Source: Chlorogloeopsis fritschii
GTDB lineage: Bacteria; Cyanobacteriota; Cyanobacteriia; Cyanobacteriales; Nostocaceae
DNA length: 64,000 nucleotides
Reading direction: 5' to 3' (one strand)
Assembly (NCBI RefSeq): GCF_043099315.1
Contig: NZ_CP170746.1
In this document: one piece after another, positions 9,067-18,372 of the stretch
Numbering within the stretch: the stretch's first letter is position 1
How the letters are laid out: every line of letters begins with the position of its first letter
Notes under the pieces: generated by a model
Database searches by the model: none
What the model was told of the DNA's origin: nothing
Seen by the model: only the letters and a program-made list of their open reading frames with translations
Position numbers and translations under genes: made by a program

Positions 9067-9483
9067 ATGACTGATAAATTTATACCACTAGATTGTGATG
9101 ATGTTGTACTTTTGGGAAAAGATACATTTCAAGTTAGTAGATTCAAAGATTTAATCGAGCAACACATTAGACAAAGATTACAGCGATGCGTTTATGAACC
9201 TAGCAGCCTGGAGCCTGGTGTTTCTATAAGTGAGTTATTTAGCCTAATATCTTTAGGTGAACATAAAATTCAGCTAAATGACATTCAATACAACTATAGT
9301 ATTAATAGCTATGTACTAAGAATTGGTAGCCAAGGTTGGCAGAAAGGAAAACTAAAAATTGAGGTATGTATATCAAGTATTGATCCAAATCTAAATCAAG
9401 TTTATTTAGAGTTTCATCCTGAGGAAATAATAGAACAAGATCCACTGTTAGATGATATTTATAAAATATTATCTGAAAACTAG
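9067..9483 (+). CDS. KGK domain-containing protein
   Basis: A short protein (138 aa from the ATG at 9067; the frame is open up to ATG 9022). The C-terminal half has WQKGKLKIEVCIS, the Lys-Gly-Lys signature after which the KGK family of cyanobacterial proteins is named, followed by an acidic tail (FHPEEIIEQDPLLDDI). The family is mostly confined to cyanobacteria and has no known function. I prefer the start at 9067 because MTDKFIPLDCDDVVLL resembles how relatives begin; there is no clear ribosome-binding site for either start. Confidence 0.75.
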   Translation: MTDKFIPLDCDDVVLLGKDTFQVSRFKDLIEQHIRQRLQRCVYEPSSLEPGVSISELFSLISLGEHKIQLNDIQYNYSINSYVLRIGSQGWQKGKLKIEVCISSIDPNLNQVYLEFHPEEIIEQDPLLDDIYKILSEN

Positions 9484-9551
9484 TAGTAATCTTGCAAAAT
9501 ATTGAATTTTTCATATATTATCAAAAGCTAGGGAGTCTACTGAACTTATAA

Positions 9552-9902
9552 ATGCTTATCATAGATACCATTCTCCACATTACGAAACGAAAACAGTGGG
9601 AGCAAGCAAAATTTGCTGGCATCTACCAAAGCGAAAGCTTTGAATCTGAAGGCTTTATTCATTGTTCTACACCACAGCAAATTACTAGAGTTGCTAACTA
9701 CCTTTTCGCGAATCAAACAGGATTGGTACTTCTTGTTATTGATGCTGAAAAGGTGACAGCAGAAATTCGTTATGAAACTGCTGAAGTAGACGGTGAACTA
9801 TTTCCTCATATTTATGGTGCTTTGAATATTGATGCTGTGTTCAAAGTCATCGATTTTGAGCCAAATCAAGATGGATTGTTTCAACTACCAAAAGAAGTAT
9901 AA
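9552..9902 (+). CDS. DUF952 family protein
   Basis: A compact 116-residue protein with the DUF952 pattern: LHITKRKQWEQAKFAGIYQSES, then GFIHCSTPQQI, LLVIDAEKV, and a C-terminal FPHIYGALNIDAVFKV. The conserved GFIHCS...HIYG motif defines the family, which has an ADP-ribosyltransferase-like fold in some members; its function is not established. It lies 68 bp after the KGK gene and may share its transcript. Confidence 0.85.
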   Translation: MLIIDTILHITKRKQWEQAKFAGIYQSESFESEGFIHCSTPQQITRVANYLFANQTGLVLLVIDAEKVTAEIRYETAEVDGELFPHIYGALNIDAVFKVIDFEPNQDGLFQLPKEV

Positions 9903-10023
9903 AAATAAATTTAATACAATCAGTTATGGGCGAATATAATTCGCTGCTATACAAGCAAAGTTCGCCTACGCGGACTAAAGAATGAAAGAGGGTAATTTAA
10001 CCGCATTTGGTATTGATGTATGC

Positions 10024-11061
10024 TCAAGAAATTCCCATTGACTGCAAGATTCGCTCTCTCTTCTTACGTGCAATCTCTCGTAAATCAATATTTTTATCAG
10101 TTTCATCAACGATTTCACCAGTTATCACCTCAAGCACATCTTCCAAGGTAACTACACCAGCAACATTTCCGTATTCATCTACTACTACGGCTAAATGTTC
10201 ATGGGCTTCAATAAAATCTTTTAGTAGTAAATCTGCTCGAATTAATTCCGGAACGAAGCGGACTTTCCGAGTTAGAGTCACAATTTGCTGGTCATTTTTA
10301 CCTTCAACAATTGCTGCTAGCAATTCTTGTTTTAAAGCAAATCCAATCACTTCATCGATGGAGTTATCAATTACAATAATTCGCGTATGTTGTGAATTGA
10401 TAATATCTTTTTTTGCTTCATCCAAAGTCAAATTTCCGCATAAATGTGTCAGAATAATGCGGGGTGTCATCAAATCAGATGCAGTTAAATCGTTTAAGCG
10501 AAACACCCTTTGGATCATTTCTGCTTCATCCCTTTCAATTATCCCTTCCTGTTGACCGATATTTGCTAAAAGTTTGATTTCAGCCTCATTCGTGGTTGGC
10601 GGCTTTTTACCTTTCGTAAAAGGTGCAGTCACAGTTTCTAGAATCCAAACAAGAGGTGTAAAAGCAATAGATAGTGCAGTTACAGGCAATGCGACAAGTA
10701 AGGCGATTCTTTCTGCGTAACGTTCACCAACTGTCTTGGGGATGATTTCACCAAAGACGATAATTAGGAAAGTCAAAACTCCAGAAAATACACCTAGCCA
10801 AACATCTCCCAATACTTTAGTTGCAATATTACCTGTAAGAATACTGCCAATGATATTAAAAGTATTATTTAAGATGACAATAGTAGCGATCGGACGATTC
10901 ATATTTTCACGAATCGCCAATAGTGCGATCGCCGAAGGATGATTTGATTGAGCTAATTGTCTGACTCTGAGTATAGAAACAGAAAACAGCGCCGTTTCTG
11001 AACTAGAACAAAGCGCTGAACCGAAAAGAACACAAAATATAACAAAAACCAGCTGTAGCAT
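10024..11061 (-). CDS. CNNM/HlyC-CorC family membrane protein with CBS pair
   Basis: A 345-residue protein. Residues 1-140 form the DUF21 (CNNM) transmembrane domain, with the conserved SSSETALFSV and VFGEIIPKTVGERYA segments. A CBS pair follows (DLMTPRIILTHL and AVVVDEYGNVAGVVTLEDVLEVITGEIVDE). CNNM proteins are linked to magnesium or other divalent cation efflux and homeostasis; hemolysin is a historical label. The C-terminal CorC/HlyC domain found in longer relatives is absent: the protein ends about 30 residues after CBS2. It appears monocistronic. Confidence 0.9.
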   Translation of the reverse strand: MLQLVFVIFCVLFGSALCSSSETALFSVSILRVRQLAQSNHPSAIALLAIRENMNRPIATIVILNNTFNIIGSILTGNIATKVLGDVWLGVFSGVLTFLIIVFGEIIPKTVGERYAERIALLVALPVTALSIAFTPLVWILETVTAPFTKGKKPPTTNEAEIKLLANIGQQEGIIERDEAEMIQRVFRLNDLTASDLMTPRIILTHLCGNLTLDEAKKDIINSQHTRIIVIDNSIDEVIGFALKQELLAAIVEGKNDQQIVTLTRKVRFVPELIRADLLLKDFIEAHEHLAVVVDEYGNVAGVVTLEDVLEVITGEIVDETDKNIDLREIARKKRERILQSMGIS

Positions 11062-11223
11062 AATTTTTCCCAGAAATGGGAAGAGAAAATTGAGGTAAAC
11101 AGACAGTAACGATCCGATTTGTATATTGAACGCTATAAGCGTTATGTAGAGTAGAAGTTTAGCTCAAATCTTGCACCTCGCCCTAAATATGCCTAGAACT
11201 GAAGTCTCACATTAGTAGCTTAA

Positions 11224-11314
11224 GTCCATTTTAATGGACTAAAAACCTTCGTGATTGAGTATTTAGTCCTCTTGAGAGGATTTACGCTGTGAGCCAGGAA
11301 ATAAATTTCCTGGC
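11224..11314. repeat. Triple-hairpin repeat element
   Basis: Three palindromes in 91 bp: GTCCATT/AATGGAC (11224-11239), TCCTC/GAGGA (11267-11280) and GCCAGGAAAT/ATTTCCTGGC (11293-11314, perfect 10-bp arms). The close spacing suggests one structured element, of a kind that is common between genes in Nostocales; there is no second full copy in this window. Confidence 0.6.
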
Positions 11315-11581
11315 ATTTATTTCGGGTAGCAAAAAGAACTCAGCTGCAGAATTCTGTACGACTGATGATGAAACGACATACTAAAGTAGTTGTTTTCAGG
11401 CGATATCTTTAGTTTGATAAAAATTTTTATTAAGAATTTACTGCAATACTATTTACAAATATTTTCAATAGCATCAAGCTAAAATAAGGTTTTTACAGTA
11501 ATTAAATGATTATTATAACTGAGTGAGAAAGAAAGCCATCTCCTGATAAAATAAATTTTTGGCAATAAAAGCCTCGTGTTT

Positions 11582-11604
11582 GATAAGAATAATATTCGAT
11601 TATT
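11582..11604 (+). promoter_or_regulatory. Possible Fur-box-like site before the ferric transporter
   Basis: GATAAG-AATAAT is followed by ATTCG and ATTATT, giving a perfect AATAAT-N5-ATTATT symmetry about 50 bp before the binding-protein start. The first 12 bases differ from the classical GATAATGATAAT Fur box at two positions, but the third hexamer is not in the classical register. It is weak evidence in A+T-rich DNA, supported mainly by the iron-uptake gene downstream. Confidence 0.3.
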
Positions 11605-11652
11605 TTTTTAGCAGCTTTTTCAAAGCTAAGTTTGAACTGGAGGTTACATTTG

Positions 11653-12729
11653 ATGAAGCGGCGGCAGTTTGTCTATTTAACTGGATTAGCCACTGTTAGT
11701 GGTGGATTAGCGATCGCTTGTGATGGGAATCAGACTCCTACGGCTGGTGACGAGACAGCATCCCCACAAGCTACCCCGGCAGGAAACACAGGTGGTGCAT
11801 TAGAAAAAGAGTTAGTAATTTACTCAGGGCGCAACGAAAAACTCATTGGCGAACTAGTTAAACAGTTTGAACAGCAAACCAACGCTAAGTTGCAAGTTCG
11901 TTACGGCGATACAGCTGAGTTAGCAGCAGCAATTTTAGAAGAAGGAGCAAATAGCCCAGCAGATGTGTTTTTTGCTCAAGACGCTGGTGCATTGGGAGCT
12001 ATTCAAAAAGCTGGTAAAGCTATAGAGTTACCATCCTCAATTCTGAATCAAGTCGCCCAATCTTACCGTTCACCACAAGGTAGATGGGTAGGTGTCAGCG
12101 GCAGAGTACGTGTTGTAGACTATAACACTAATTTAGTGAAGCCCGCAGAATTGCCAACATCTATCTTTGGCTTTAGCGAACCGAAGTGGAAAAATCGAAT
12201 TGGCTGGGCACCCACAAATGGCTCGTTTCAATCTTTCGTTACTGCCTTACGGATTTCTGAAGGAGAGGAACGAGCTAGGAAATGGTTAGAAGGTATTAAA
12301 GCGAATAATGCCAAAGTATATCCCAACAATCTTGCGATTGTAGAAGCTCTCAGTCGTGGTGAAGTTGCTGTCGGTTTTGTCAATCATTACTATTTAGAGC
12401 AATTCAAACAAAAAAATGCTCAAGTTCCTGTACAGCATCATTTTACGAATGATGTAGGTTCCTTAGTGAATGTGGCAGGAGTAGCAATTTTAAACACAGC
12501 CAAACATCCTAACATTGCCCAAAGATTTGTCGAATTTCTGCTCAGTAAAAATGGGCAAGACTACTTTGCAAATAAAACTTTTGAATACCCACTCGCTTCA
12601 GGAGTTGCTCCCAAAGGAAACTTAAAATCGCTCGATCAACTTCCCAAGCAAGCTAAAGCAATTGATTTGAGTAACCTCAGCGATCTAGATGCCACACTTA
12701 AACTCTTGCAGCAAGTACAAGTCATTTAA
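11653..12729 (+). CDS. futA: Ferric iron ABC transporter substrate-binding lipoprotein
   Basis: A 358-residue periplasmic binding protein of the FutA/FbpA class. The start at 11653 is set by a GGAGG nine bases upstream; the frame is open from a TTG at 11632. The N-terminus combines a twin-arginine-like KRRQFVYL with a lipobox (GLAIAC, Cys23), so it is probably exported folded and lipid-anchored. The mature part begins ELVIYSGRNEKLIGELV and ends with the family's helical C-lobe. Tyr residues in NHYYLEQFK match the Fe3+-binding tyrosines of the family. Permease and ATPase genes follow. It would capture Fe(III) for import. Confidence 0.88.
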   Translation: MKRRQFVYLTGLATVSGGLAIACDGNQTPTAGDETASPQATPAGNTGGALEKELVIYSGRNEKLIGELVKQFEQQTNAKLQVRYGDTAELAAAILEEGANSPADVFFAQDAGALGAIQKAGKAIELPSSILNQVAQSYRSPQGRWVGVSGRVRVVDYNTNLVKPAELPTSIFGFSEPKWKNRIGWAPTNGSFQSFVTALRISEGEERARKWLEGIKANNAKVYPNNLAIVEALSRGEVAVGFVNHYYLEQFKQKNAQVPVQHHFTNDVGSLVNVAGVAILNTAKHPNIAQRFVEFLLSKNGQDYFANKTFEYPLASGVAPKGNLKSLDQLPKQAKAIDLSNLSDLDATLKLLQQVQVI

Positions 12730-12799
12730 ATGGTTTAAAAAATTATCTGATTTAGAAACAACTCTGAAATTAATACAGCAGGCAGGAGTTTTGTAGGAG

Positions 12800-14383
12800 T
12801 TGAAAGCGGTTCGCCCTCCATTATTTCTCACATTAGCGGCAGCGGTAGTGGCAGTTGCCATTGCCTTGCCATTAGTTTACCTGGTCATTCGCACCGCAGG
12901 TATTGGTGGAGAAGAATTGTGGCAATTGATTTCTCGCCCTCGCAATCTGATGATTTTTGTCAACAGTGCAGCGATGGCAGCAGTTGTAACATTTTTTTCT
13001 GCCCTAATTTCCGTACCACTGGCATTTTTAACTGTGCGGACAGATTTACCAGGACGGCGCTTGTGGTTAGTATTGACTACGTTGCCCCTAGCAGTACCTA
13101 GCTATGTGGGAAGTTTTACATTAATTGCAACTTTAGCGCCACGCGGCAGTTTTTTGCAGATATTACTCGAACCTTTAGGCGTCAAAGAATTGCCTTCTAT
13201 TTATGGTTGGCCGGGAGTAATATTAGCAATTACATTGTTTACCTATCCTTATATGCTGCTGAGTGTGCGTTCTGGTTTACAAGGTTTAGATCCCTCCTTG
13301 GAAGAAGCTGCTCGCAGCATGGGTTACAACGGCAGAGAAACCTTTTTTCGGGTGATTTTACCGCAGTTGAATCCATCGGCGATCGCCGGCGGATTATTGG
13401 TAGCATTGTATGCCTTGCGAGACTTTGGCACACCTTCTCTGATGCGGTTTGATGCCTTTACGAGGGCGATTTTTGTGCAATACAAAGCCAGTTTTAACCG
13501 TAACTCAGCAGCTGCTTTGTCTTTGATGTTGGTAGCACTGGTACTGTTAATTTTATGGTTAGAGTATCGAGTGCGATCGCGTGCTGCTTACTACAGTCGT
13601 GGCTCTGCATCTGGGCGTCTGCCAAAAATTGTCAAACTGGGAATCTGGAAATGGCCTGCTTTTGCTTTTTGTCTTTTAATATGTGGTTTGGGTGTAGCGC
13701 TACCAGTCGGTATCACCATATTTTGGCTGATGCGGGGATTAAATAGTGGCTATACTTTTCCCAATTTGTTACCAGCAGTTCTCAATTCAGTTTTGGCAGC
13801 AGGACTCGCAGCCGCAGCTACAATTATATTTGCCTTACCAATCGCCATTCTCTCAGTTCGCTTTCCCAGTCGCATCACTGCGATAATTGAACGCTGTTCC
13901 TATATTGGGTTTGGCGTACCGGGAATCGTAGTTGCCTTATCGCTGGTATTTTTTGGTGCCAATTACTTACCAGTGCTGTACCAAACTTTACCAATGTTGA
14001 TATTTGCATATTTAGTATTATTTTTACCGCAGTCAGTAGGTACTGTTCGCAGTTCGCTATTACAAGTCAATCCCCAAATTGAAGAATCAGCACGCAGCTT
14101 AGGCAGATCGGCTTGGCAAACACTAACAGAAGTTACTCTACCTTTAGTCCGCCCAGGAGTTTTAAGTGGAGCAGTACTGGTGTTTATAACGGCAATTAAA
14201 GAGCTACCCGCAACTATGCTATTGGCACCAATTGGCTTTAATACCTTAGCAGTACAAATTTGGCAAGCAACAGAAAACGTTGATTTTGCCGATGCTGCTG
14301 CTGCCTCACTAGCAATGCTTTTAGTTTCATTCGGTTCTACTCTATTAGTGTTATCGCAAGAAAAACTCAGTAGTAAAACTTAA
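12800..14383 (+). CDS. futB: Ferric iron ABC transporter permease
   Basis: A 527-residue permease with two fused BPD_transp_1 halves, as in FbpB/FutB/SfuB. Each half has an EAA loop: LEEAARSMGYNGRETFFRVILPQLNPS and its partner IEESARSLGRSAWQTLTEVTLPLVRPG, which contact the ATPase. About 12 membrane segments are evident. The likely start is TTG at 12800, since an in-frame TAG at 12794 excludes longer forms; GGCAGGAG at 12781-12788 can serve as ribosome-binding site. It follows the binding protein by 70 bp and pairs with the ATPase gene after it. Confidence 0.92.
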   Translation: MKAVRPPLFLTLAAAVVAVAIALPLVYLVIRTAGIGGEELWQLISRPRNLMIFVNSAAMAAVVTFFSALISVPLAFLTVRTDLPGRRLWLVLTTLPLAVPSYVGSFTLIATLAPRGSFLQILLEPLGVKELPSIYGWPGVILAITLFTYPYMLLSVRSGLQGLDPSLEEAARSMGYNGRETFFRVILPQLNPSAIAGGLLVALYALRDFGTPSLMRFDAFTRAIFVQYKASFNRNSAAALSLMLVALVLLILWLEYRVRSRAAYYSRGSASGRLPKIVKLGIWKWPAFAFCLLICGLGVALPVGITIFWLMRGLNSGYTFPNLLPAVLNSVLAAGLAAAATIIFALPIAILSVRFPSRITAIIERCSYIGFGVPGIVVALSLVFFGANYLPVLYQTLPMLIFAYLVLFLPQSVGTVRSSLLQVNPQIEESARSLGRSAWQTLTEVTLPLVRPGVLSGAVLVFITAIKELPATMLLAPIGFNTLAVQIWQATENVDFADAAAASLAMLLVSFGSTLLVLSQEKLSSKT

Positions 14384-14583
14384 ATTTTAAGATACAGAAA
14401 AAAATCAGGCAGAAGTCGCTGCGCGCAAGAGCGCAGGTAGGCAGACAGCAGGTGGCAGAAGGAAAGAAATATTGACTTGTTTACTTCATTCGTAGCGGAT
14501 GGTATGTCGCCAGTGCAGCTGCTTTTAAGAAAATTTCTTATCTTTAATCATAGTGTGTTTGCTTTTTTGACATTAATTTAACT

Positions 14584-15627
14584 ATGCAAAAAGTAATTCT
14601 ACGTTTACAGGACGCAACCAAGCAATTTTCAGAAAATACAACTCCTGCTGTCAAGAACGTATCTTTGACATTACAAACAGGAAACATCTTGGGATTGCTC
14701 GGCCCATCTGGTTGTGGTAAAACTACACTACTGCGAATCATTGGTGGTTTTGAACGTCCACAAACGGGAATAGTAGAAATAGACGGGCAAATAGTTGGCG
14801 ATCGCACTACTTGGATACCGCCAGAAAAACGTGACATTGGCATTGTTTTTCAAGATTATGCCTTGTTTCCCCATTTGACAGTTACAGAAAATGTTGCCTT
14901 TGGGTTGAAAGGCTATGGTAAACAACAAATACAAAAACGTGTAGCACAAGCCCTTACCCTTGTCAGACTTGAAGGCTTTGAAAAACGCTACCCTTACGAA
15001 CTTTCTGGCGGACAGCAACAACGCGTTGCCCTCGCCCGCGCTTTAGCACCCCAACCAAAACTCATGCTCTTGGATGAACCCTTGAGCAATCTTGATATCC
15101 AAGTTAGGTTACAGCTGCGAGAAGAAATACGAGATATTCTCAAAGCTGCGGGAACTTCGGCTATTTTTGTTACCCACGATCAAGAAGAAGCACTGGCTGT
15201 GTCTGATATTGTGGGTGTGATGCGGCAGGGGCATTTAGAACAAATTGGTACACCAGAAGAAATTTATACTCATCCCGCCTCCCGATTTGTTGCTGAATTT
15301 GTCACTCAAGCTAATTTTTTGCCTGCCCGCCGTCAAGGTAATTTATGGGAAACAGAAATTGGTTGTTTCGCCGTTAAAGCTAGTCATAGCCATGAAATTG
15401 GCGAAATGATGATTCGCCAAGAAGACTTTATCTTAAAGCCAGCTACAGATGCTCCCGTAGTAATCCGCACGCGGCGATTTTTAGGACGTGAGTATCGCTA
15501 TTGTTTGCAAACTCCTTCAGGGAAAGAACTACACGCTCGAACAATGATTAATACAGCCATACCCGAAGGAACACGGGTACAATTATCGATTGCAGATGAT
15601 GCGGTGCGAATTTTTCCAAGTAAATAA
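14584..15627 (+). CDS. futC: Ferric iron ABC transporter ATP-binding protein
   Basis: A 347-residue ATPase with Walker A GPSGCGKTT, Q-loop (VFQDYALFPH), signature LSGGQQQRVALARAL, Walker B LMLLDEP and H-loop (FVTHDQEEAL). Residues about 245-345 form a TOBE-type regulatory domain. The order binding protein-permease-ATPase is that of an Fe3+ importer. The 200-bp gap from the permease gene contains a short CTGCGC/GCGCAG hairpin, so expression of the ATPase may be partly uncoupled from the first two genes. Confidence 0.92.
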   Translation: MQKVILRLQDATKQFSENTTPAVKNVSLTLQTGNILGLLGPSGCGKTTLLRIIGGFERPQTGIVEIDGQIVGDRTTWIPPEKRDIGIVFQDYALFPHLTVTENVAFGLKGYGKQQIQKRVAQALTLVRLEGFEKRYPYELSGGQQQRVALARALAPQPKLMLLDEPLSNLDIQVRLQLREEIRDILKAAGTSAIFVTHDQEEALAVSDIVGVMRQGHLEQIGTPEEIYTHPASRFVAEFVTQANFLPARRQGNLWETEIGCFAVKASHSHEIGEMMIRQEDFILKPATDAPVVIRTRRFLGREYRYCLQTPSGKELHARTMINTAIPEGTRVQLSIADDAVRIFPSK

Positions 15628-15686
15628 TGGAACAAATGAAATATACCAGTCCGCGATCGCTTGAGCAGTACTAAATAAATCGAGTC

Positions 15687-15788
15687 ATGAATTTGGACAA
15701 ACTCCAGCAAATGATTGGATTGGGATACGTTCGAGTAGCAAATTTGAGTACAATCCGTAGTGCTAGTAATGAACCACAAATAACCTAA
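15687..15788 (+). CDS. Possible 33-residue leader ORF upstream of atzG
   Basis: ATG at 15687 opens a 33-codon frame beginning MNLDKLQQMIGLGYVRVA and ending with TAA at 15786-15788, 11 bp before the atzG-like start. No strong ribosome-binding site precedes it, and the composition is ordinary. It could be a translated leader or chance; the AAGGA that serves atzG overlaps its stop codon. Confidence 0.25.
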   Translation: MNLDKLQQMIGLGYVRVANLSTIRSASNEPQIT

Positions 15789-15799
15789 AGGACGCAAAG

Positions 15800-15988
15800 A
15801 TGGAAAAGAAAGAGTTTAATGTAGGTGAATATGTTGATCAGATAGTATGCTTATTGGATTTGGATCTTAGGGATGAATATAGAGATGGGGTGGTAGCGAA
15901 TTTTGAGAGAATTAGTGCGATCGCTCAACTTGTAAATTCCTTTCCCTTACCCGAAGAAATTGAAGCAGCAACTGTATTTGAACCATGA
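15800..15988 (+). CDS. atzG: AtzG-like small subunit (DUF4089)
   Basis: A 62-residue helical protein (VGEYVDQIVCLLDLDLRD...GVVANFERISAIAQLVNSFPLP) matching the DUF4089/AtzG pattern. AtzG is a small GatC-like partner that stabilises the amidase AtzE. Its stop codon overlaps the amidase start in an ATGA, so the two are translationally coupled as expected for a 1:1 complex. AAGGA lies just upstream of the ATG. Confidence 0.8.
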   Translation: MEKKEFNVGEYVDQIVCLLDLDLRDEYRDGVVANFERISAIAQLVNSFPLPEEIEAATVFEP

Positions 15989-17361
15989 ATCTCAACTCAG
16001 CCGATGCAATCACAATCGCCAATGCTGTGCATGAAGGCAAAGTGAGCGCCACAGAAGTTACGCAAGCTGCCCTCAAACGTATTGCAGCGCGAGATAATGA
16101 ATTGAACTGTTTTACGGCTGTAACTGCTGAGACTGCTTTAACAGATGCACAAAAGATAGACAGGGAAATTGCCCAAGGAAAAAACCCCGGTTTACTTGCT
16201 GGTGTTCCCTTTGCGGTGAAAAATCTTTTTGATATTGCTGGTTTGACAACGCTAGCAGGTGCAAAAATAAATGCTGAAAATCCTCCAGCTACCCAAGACG
16301 CAACGGCGGTGGCGCGGTTGAAACAAGCGGGAGCAGTACTCGTAGGTGCGTTGAATATGGATGAGTACGCCTACGGGTTCGTCACGGAAAATGCCCATTA
16401 CGGTGCAACTCACAACCCCCACGATTTAAAACGAGTCGCTGGTGGTTCATCGGGTGGTTCGGCAGCGGCGGTGGCAGCTGGATTGGTTCCCTTGACGCTG
16501 GGTTCTGATACTAATGGTTCAATTCGCGTACCCGCTGCTTTGTGTGGCGTTTTTGGTTTTAAACCCACTTATGGAAGGTTATCCCGTGCTGGTGTAGCTT
16601 TATTTTCCAGCAGTTTTGACCACATTGGCCCCTTTGCGCGTTCTGTACGAGACATCGCCACAGCTTTTGATGTACTTCAAGGAGAAGATGAACGCGATCC
16701 AGTTTGTACTCAACGCCCTCCCGAATATTGTTTGTTACAAATAAATCAAGGTATTGATGGCTTGCGAATTGCCATTGCAGGTGATTATTTCTGCAAAGGG
16801 GCAAATCCAGAAGCACTAGAAACAGTGCAAAAAGTAGCTGATGCTTTAAATATTACTGAATACGTCACTATACCCGAAGCTCATCGCGCTCGTGCCGCAG
16901 CTTTTGTAATTACAGCCTGCGAAGGAGCAAATCTGCATTTAGAAAAATTGCGTCAACGTCCTCAAGATTTCGATCCAGCCACACGCGATCGCTTTCTTGC
17001 AGGTGCCTTAATTCCTAGTAATTGGTACATTCAAGCCCAACGATTTAGAAGGTGGTATCGAGATCGAGTCCGTGAAGTTTTTCAAACAGTAGATGTAATT
17101 CTTGCCCCCACAACCCCCATTTCTGCACCGTTAATAGGGCAACAAACCATGATTTTAGATGGAGAAGAAATTCTTGTCCGCCCTCATTTAGGATTATTCA
17201 CTCAACCGTTATCATTCATTGGCTTACCCGTTTTATCAGTGCCAATTCAACGTCCAAATGCTTTACCTTTAGGAGTGCAATTAATAGCTGCACCATACAA
17301 CGAAGCGCTGATTTTACGGGTTGCAGCGGTACTAGAGGCGGAGGGTGTGATAAGTACCTAA
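15985..17361 (+). CDS. atzE: AtzE family amidohydrolase (amidase signature enzyme)
   Basis: A 458-residue amidase with the Ser-cisSer-Lys triad: K79 (FAVKNLFD), cis-Ser155 (AGGSSGGSA) and nucleophile Ser179 (GSDTNGSIR). Coupling to the AtzG-like gene identifies it as AtzE-type rather than GatA. The best studied AtzE hydrolyses 1-carboxybiuret in cyanuric acid breakdown; homologues are widespread in bacteria that do not degrade triazines, so the native substrate here is probably another carbamoyl or amide compound. No AtzD, AtzF or AtzH gene is adjacent. It lies between two metal-uptake gene sets, with the next gene 32 bp downstream. Confidence 0.88.
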   Translation: MNLNSADAITIANAVHEGKVSATEVTQAALKRIAARDNELNCFTAVTAETALTDAQKIDREIAQGKNPGLLAGVPFAVKNLFDIAGLTTLAGAKINAENPPATQDATAVARLKQAGAVLVGALNMDEYAYGFVTENAHYGATHNPHDLKRVAGGSSGGSAAAVAAGLVPLTLGSDTNGSIRVPAALCGVFGFKPTYGRLSRAGVALFSSSFDHIGPFARSVRDIATAFDVLQGEDERDPVCTQRPPEYCLLQINQGIDGLRIAIAGDYFCKGANPEALETVQKVADALNITEYVTIPEAHRARAAAFVITACEGANLHLEKLRQRPQDFDPATRDRFLAGALIPSNWYIQAQRFRRWYRDRVREVFQTVDVILAPTTPISAPLIGQQTMILDGEEILVRPHLGLFTQPLSFIGLPVLSVPIQRPNALPLGVQLIAAPYNEALILRVAAVLEAEGVIST

Positions 17362-17393
17362 ACTGGCGATTTTAGCGATTCTGATTATCTCTA

Positions 17394-18368
17394 ATGAAAA
17401 GATTTTTTCATCGTTTTTTTCTACTATTTTTGTCGGAAATTTTGATATTTTTGGCTTTATCTTGTGGTATTGATAACGGGAAAGAATTTACAAATTCCCA
17501 TTCTCAAGGAGCAAATCAAGATTGCAGAATAGTGCAACACGTCAAAGGTGAAACTTGTATTCCTCTTAATCCCCAACGAATAGTTACTTTGGATTTTAAC
17601 AGTCTTGCTGTCAGTTCGGCTTTGGACATAAAACCGATCGCCACTTGGATAGTTACTGAGGTAGAAGACAATTTTCGTTATTTTCAAGGTAAGATGAACG
17701 GAATCTATGTATTGCGTGATTCGGTAGGTCAAATTAATTTAGAAAAGCTGTTATCTCTAAAACCTGATTTAATTCTTTGTATTTCTATTCCAGAATTTCA
17801 AAGAGTCTATAAACAGTTGTCTATGATTGCTCCTACAGTTATTTTGCCTTGGAGGGAAACTAGAGGTAATTGGAGACAACATCTTCAGGATGCTGGAAGG
17901 GTTTTTGACAAAACGGAAATGGCTAATCAACTAATGGATGAATATGATCACCGTATTCAAGAATTGAAAACCTTAATGGGCGATCGTCCACCCCCGAAAA
18001 TCTCATTTATTTTCGTAGCCGATGGACGCATTGTTATTACTAGGGGTAAAAAATCCTTTGCTGGTGGTATTTTAGAAGAGTTAGGATTTTTGAATCCTCT
18101 ATTTACCGAATCAGGTGATGATGAATTGCCCATTTCTGAGGAAATATTACCAACGATTGATAGTGATATTCTCTTTGTCGCACCATTGAAAAAAGATGAT
18201 CAATCGGTGATTCAAAAACTACAACAAAAGCCTTTATGGTCAAAACTCAAGGCAGTACAAAATAATCAAGTATATCTTGTAGATTTTTCCGTTTGGCGTG
18301 GGCTTAACATTTTCGCCGCCCATGAAATACTCAATGATATCGAAAAATATTTAATAAATACTCCCTAA
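17394..18368 (+). CDS. Iron-siderophore/cobalamin-type ABC substrate-binding lipoprotein
   Basis: A 324-residue class III periplasmic binding protein (FecB/BtuF fold). The signal sequence MKRFFHRFFLLFLSEI ends in a lipobox-like ALSC with the anchor Cys at residue 24. The mature part shows the usual NPQRIVTLDFNSLAVSSALDI opening, LEKLLSLKPDLIL and a C-lobe ending FAAHEILNDIEKYL. Such proteins bind ferric siderophores, haem or B12; no permease or ATPase of that class is in the window, so it must use a transporter encoded elsewhere. It follows atzE by 32 bp and precedes a DUF1636 gene by 4 bp. Confidence 0.85.
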   Translation: MKRFFHRFFLLFLSEILIFLALSCGIDNGKEFTNSHSQGANQDCRIVQHVKGETCIPLNPQRIVTLDFNSLAVSSALDIKPIATWIVTEVEDNFRYFQGKMNGIYVLRDSVGQINLEKLLSLKPDLILCISIPEFQRVYKQLSMIAPTVILPWRETRGNWRQHLQDAGRVFDKTEMANQLMDEYDHRIQELKTLMGDRPPPKISFIFVADGRIVITRGKKSFAGGILEELGFLNPLFTESGDDELPISEEILPTIDSDILFVAPLKKDDQSVIQKLQQKPLWSKLKAVQNNQVYLVDFSVWRGLNIFAAHEILNDIEKYLINTP

Positions 18369-18372
18369 ACCT

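Larger units (their letters stand above)
11062..11652. other. Intergenic with triple-hairpin repeat
   Basis: A 590-bp spacer between divergent genes. It holds a three-hairpin element (11224-11314) and, close to the iron-transporter gene, an A+T-rich symmetrical sequence (11582-11604). The rest is A+T-rich without recognised structure. Confidence 0.55.

Noticed and set aside
11632..11652. Longer futA start at TTG 11632
   Set aside because: The ribosome-binding site GGAGG is inside this stretch and serves the ATG at 11653.
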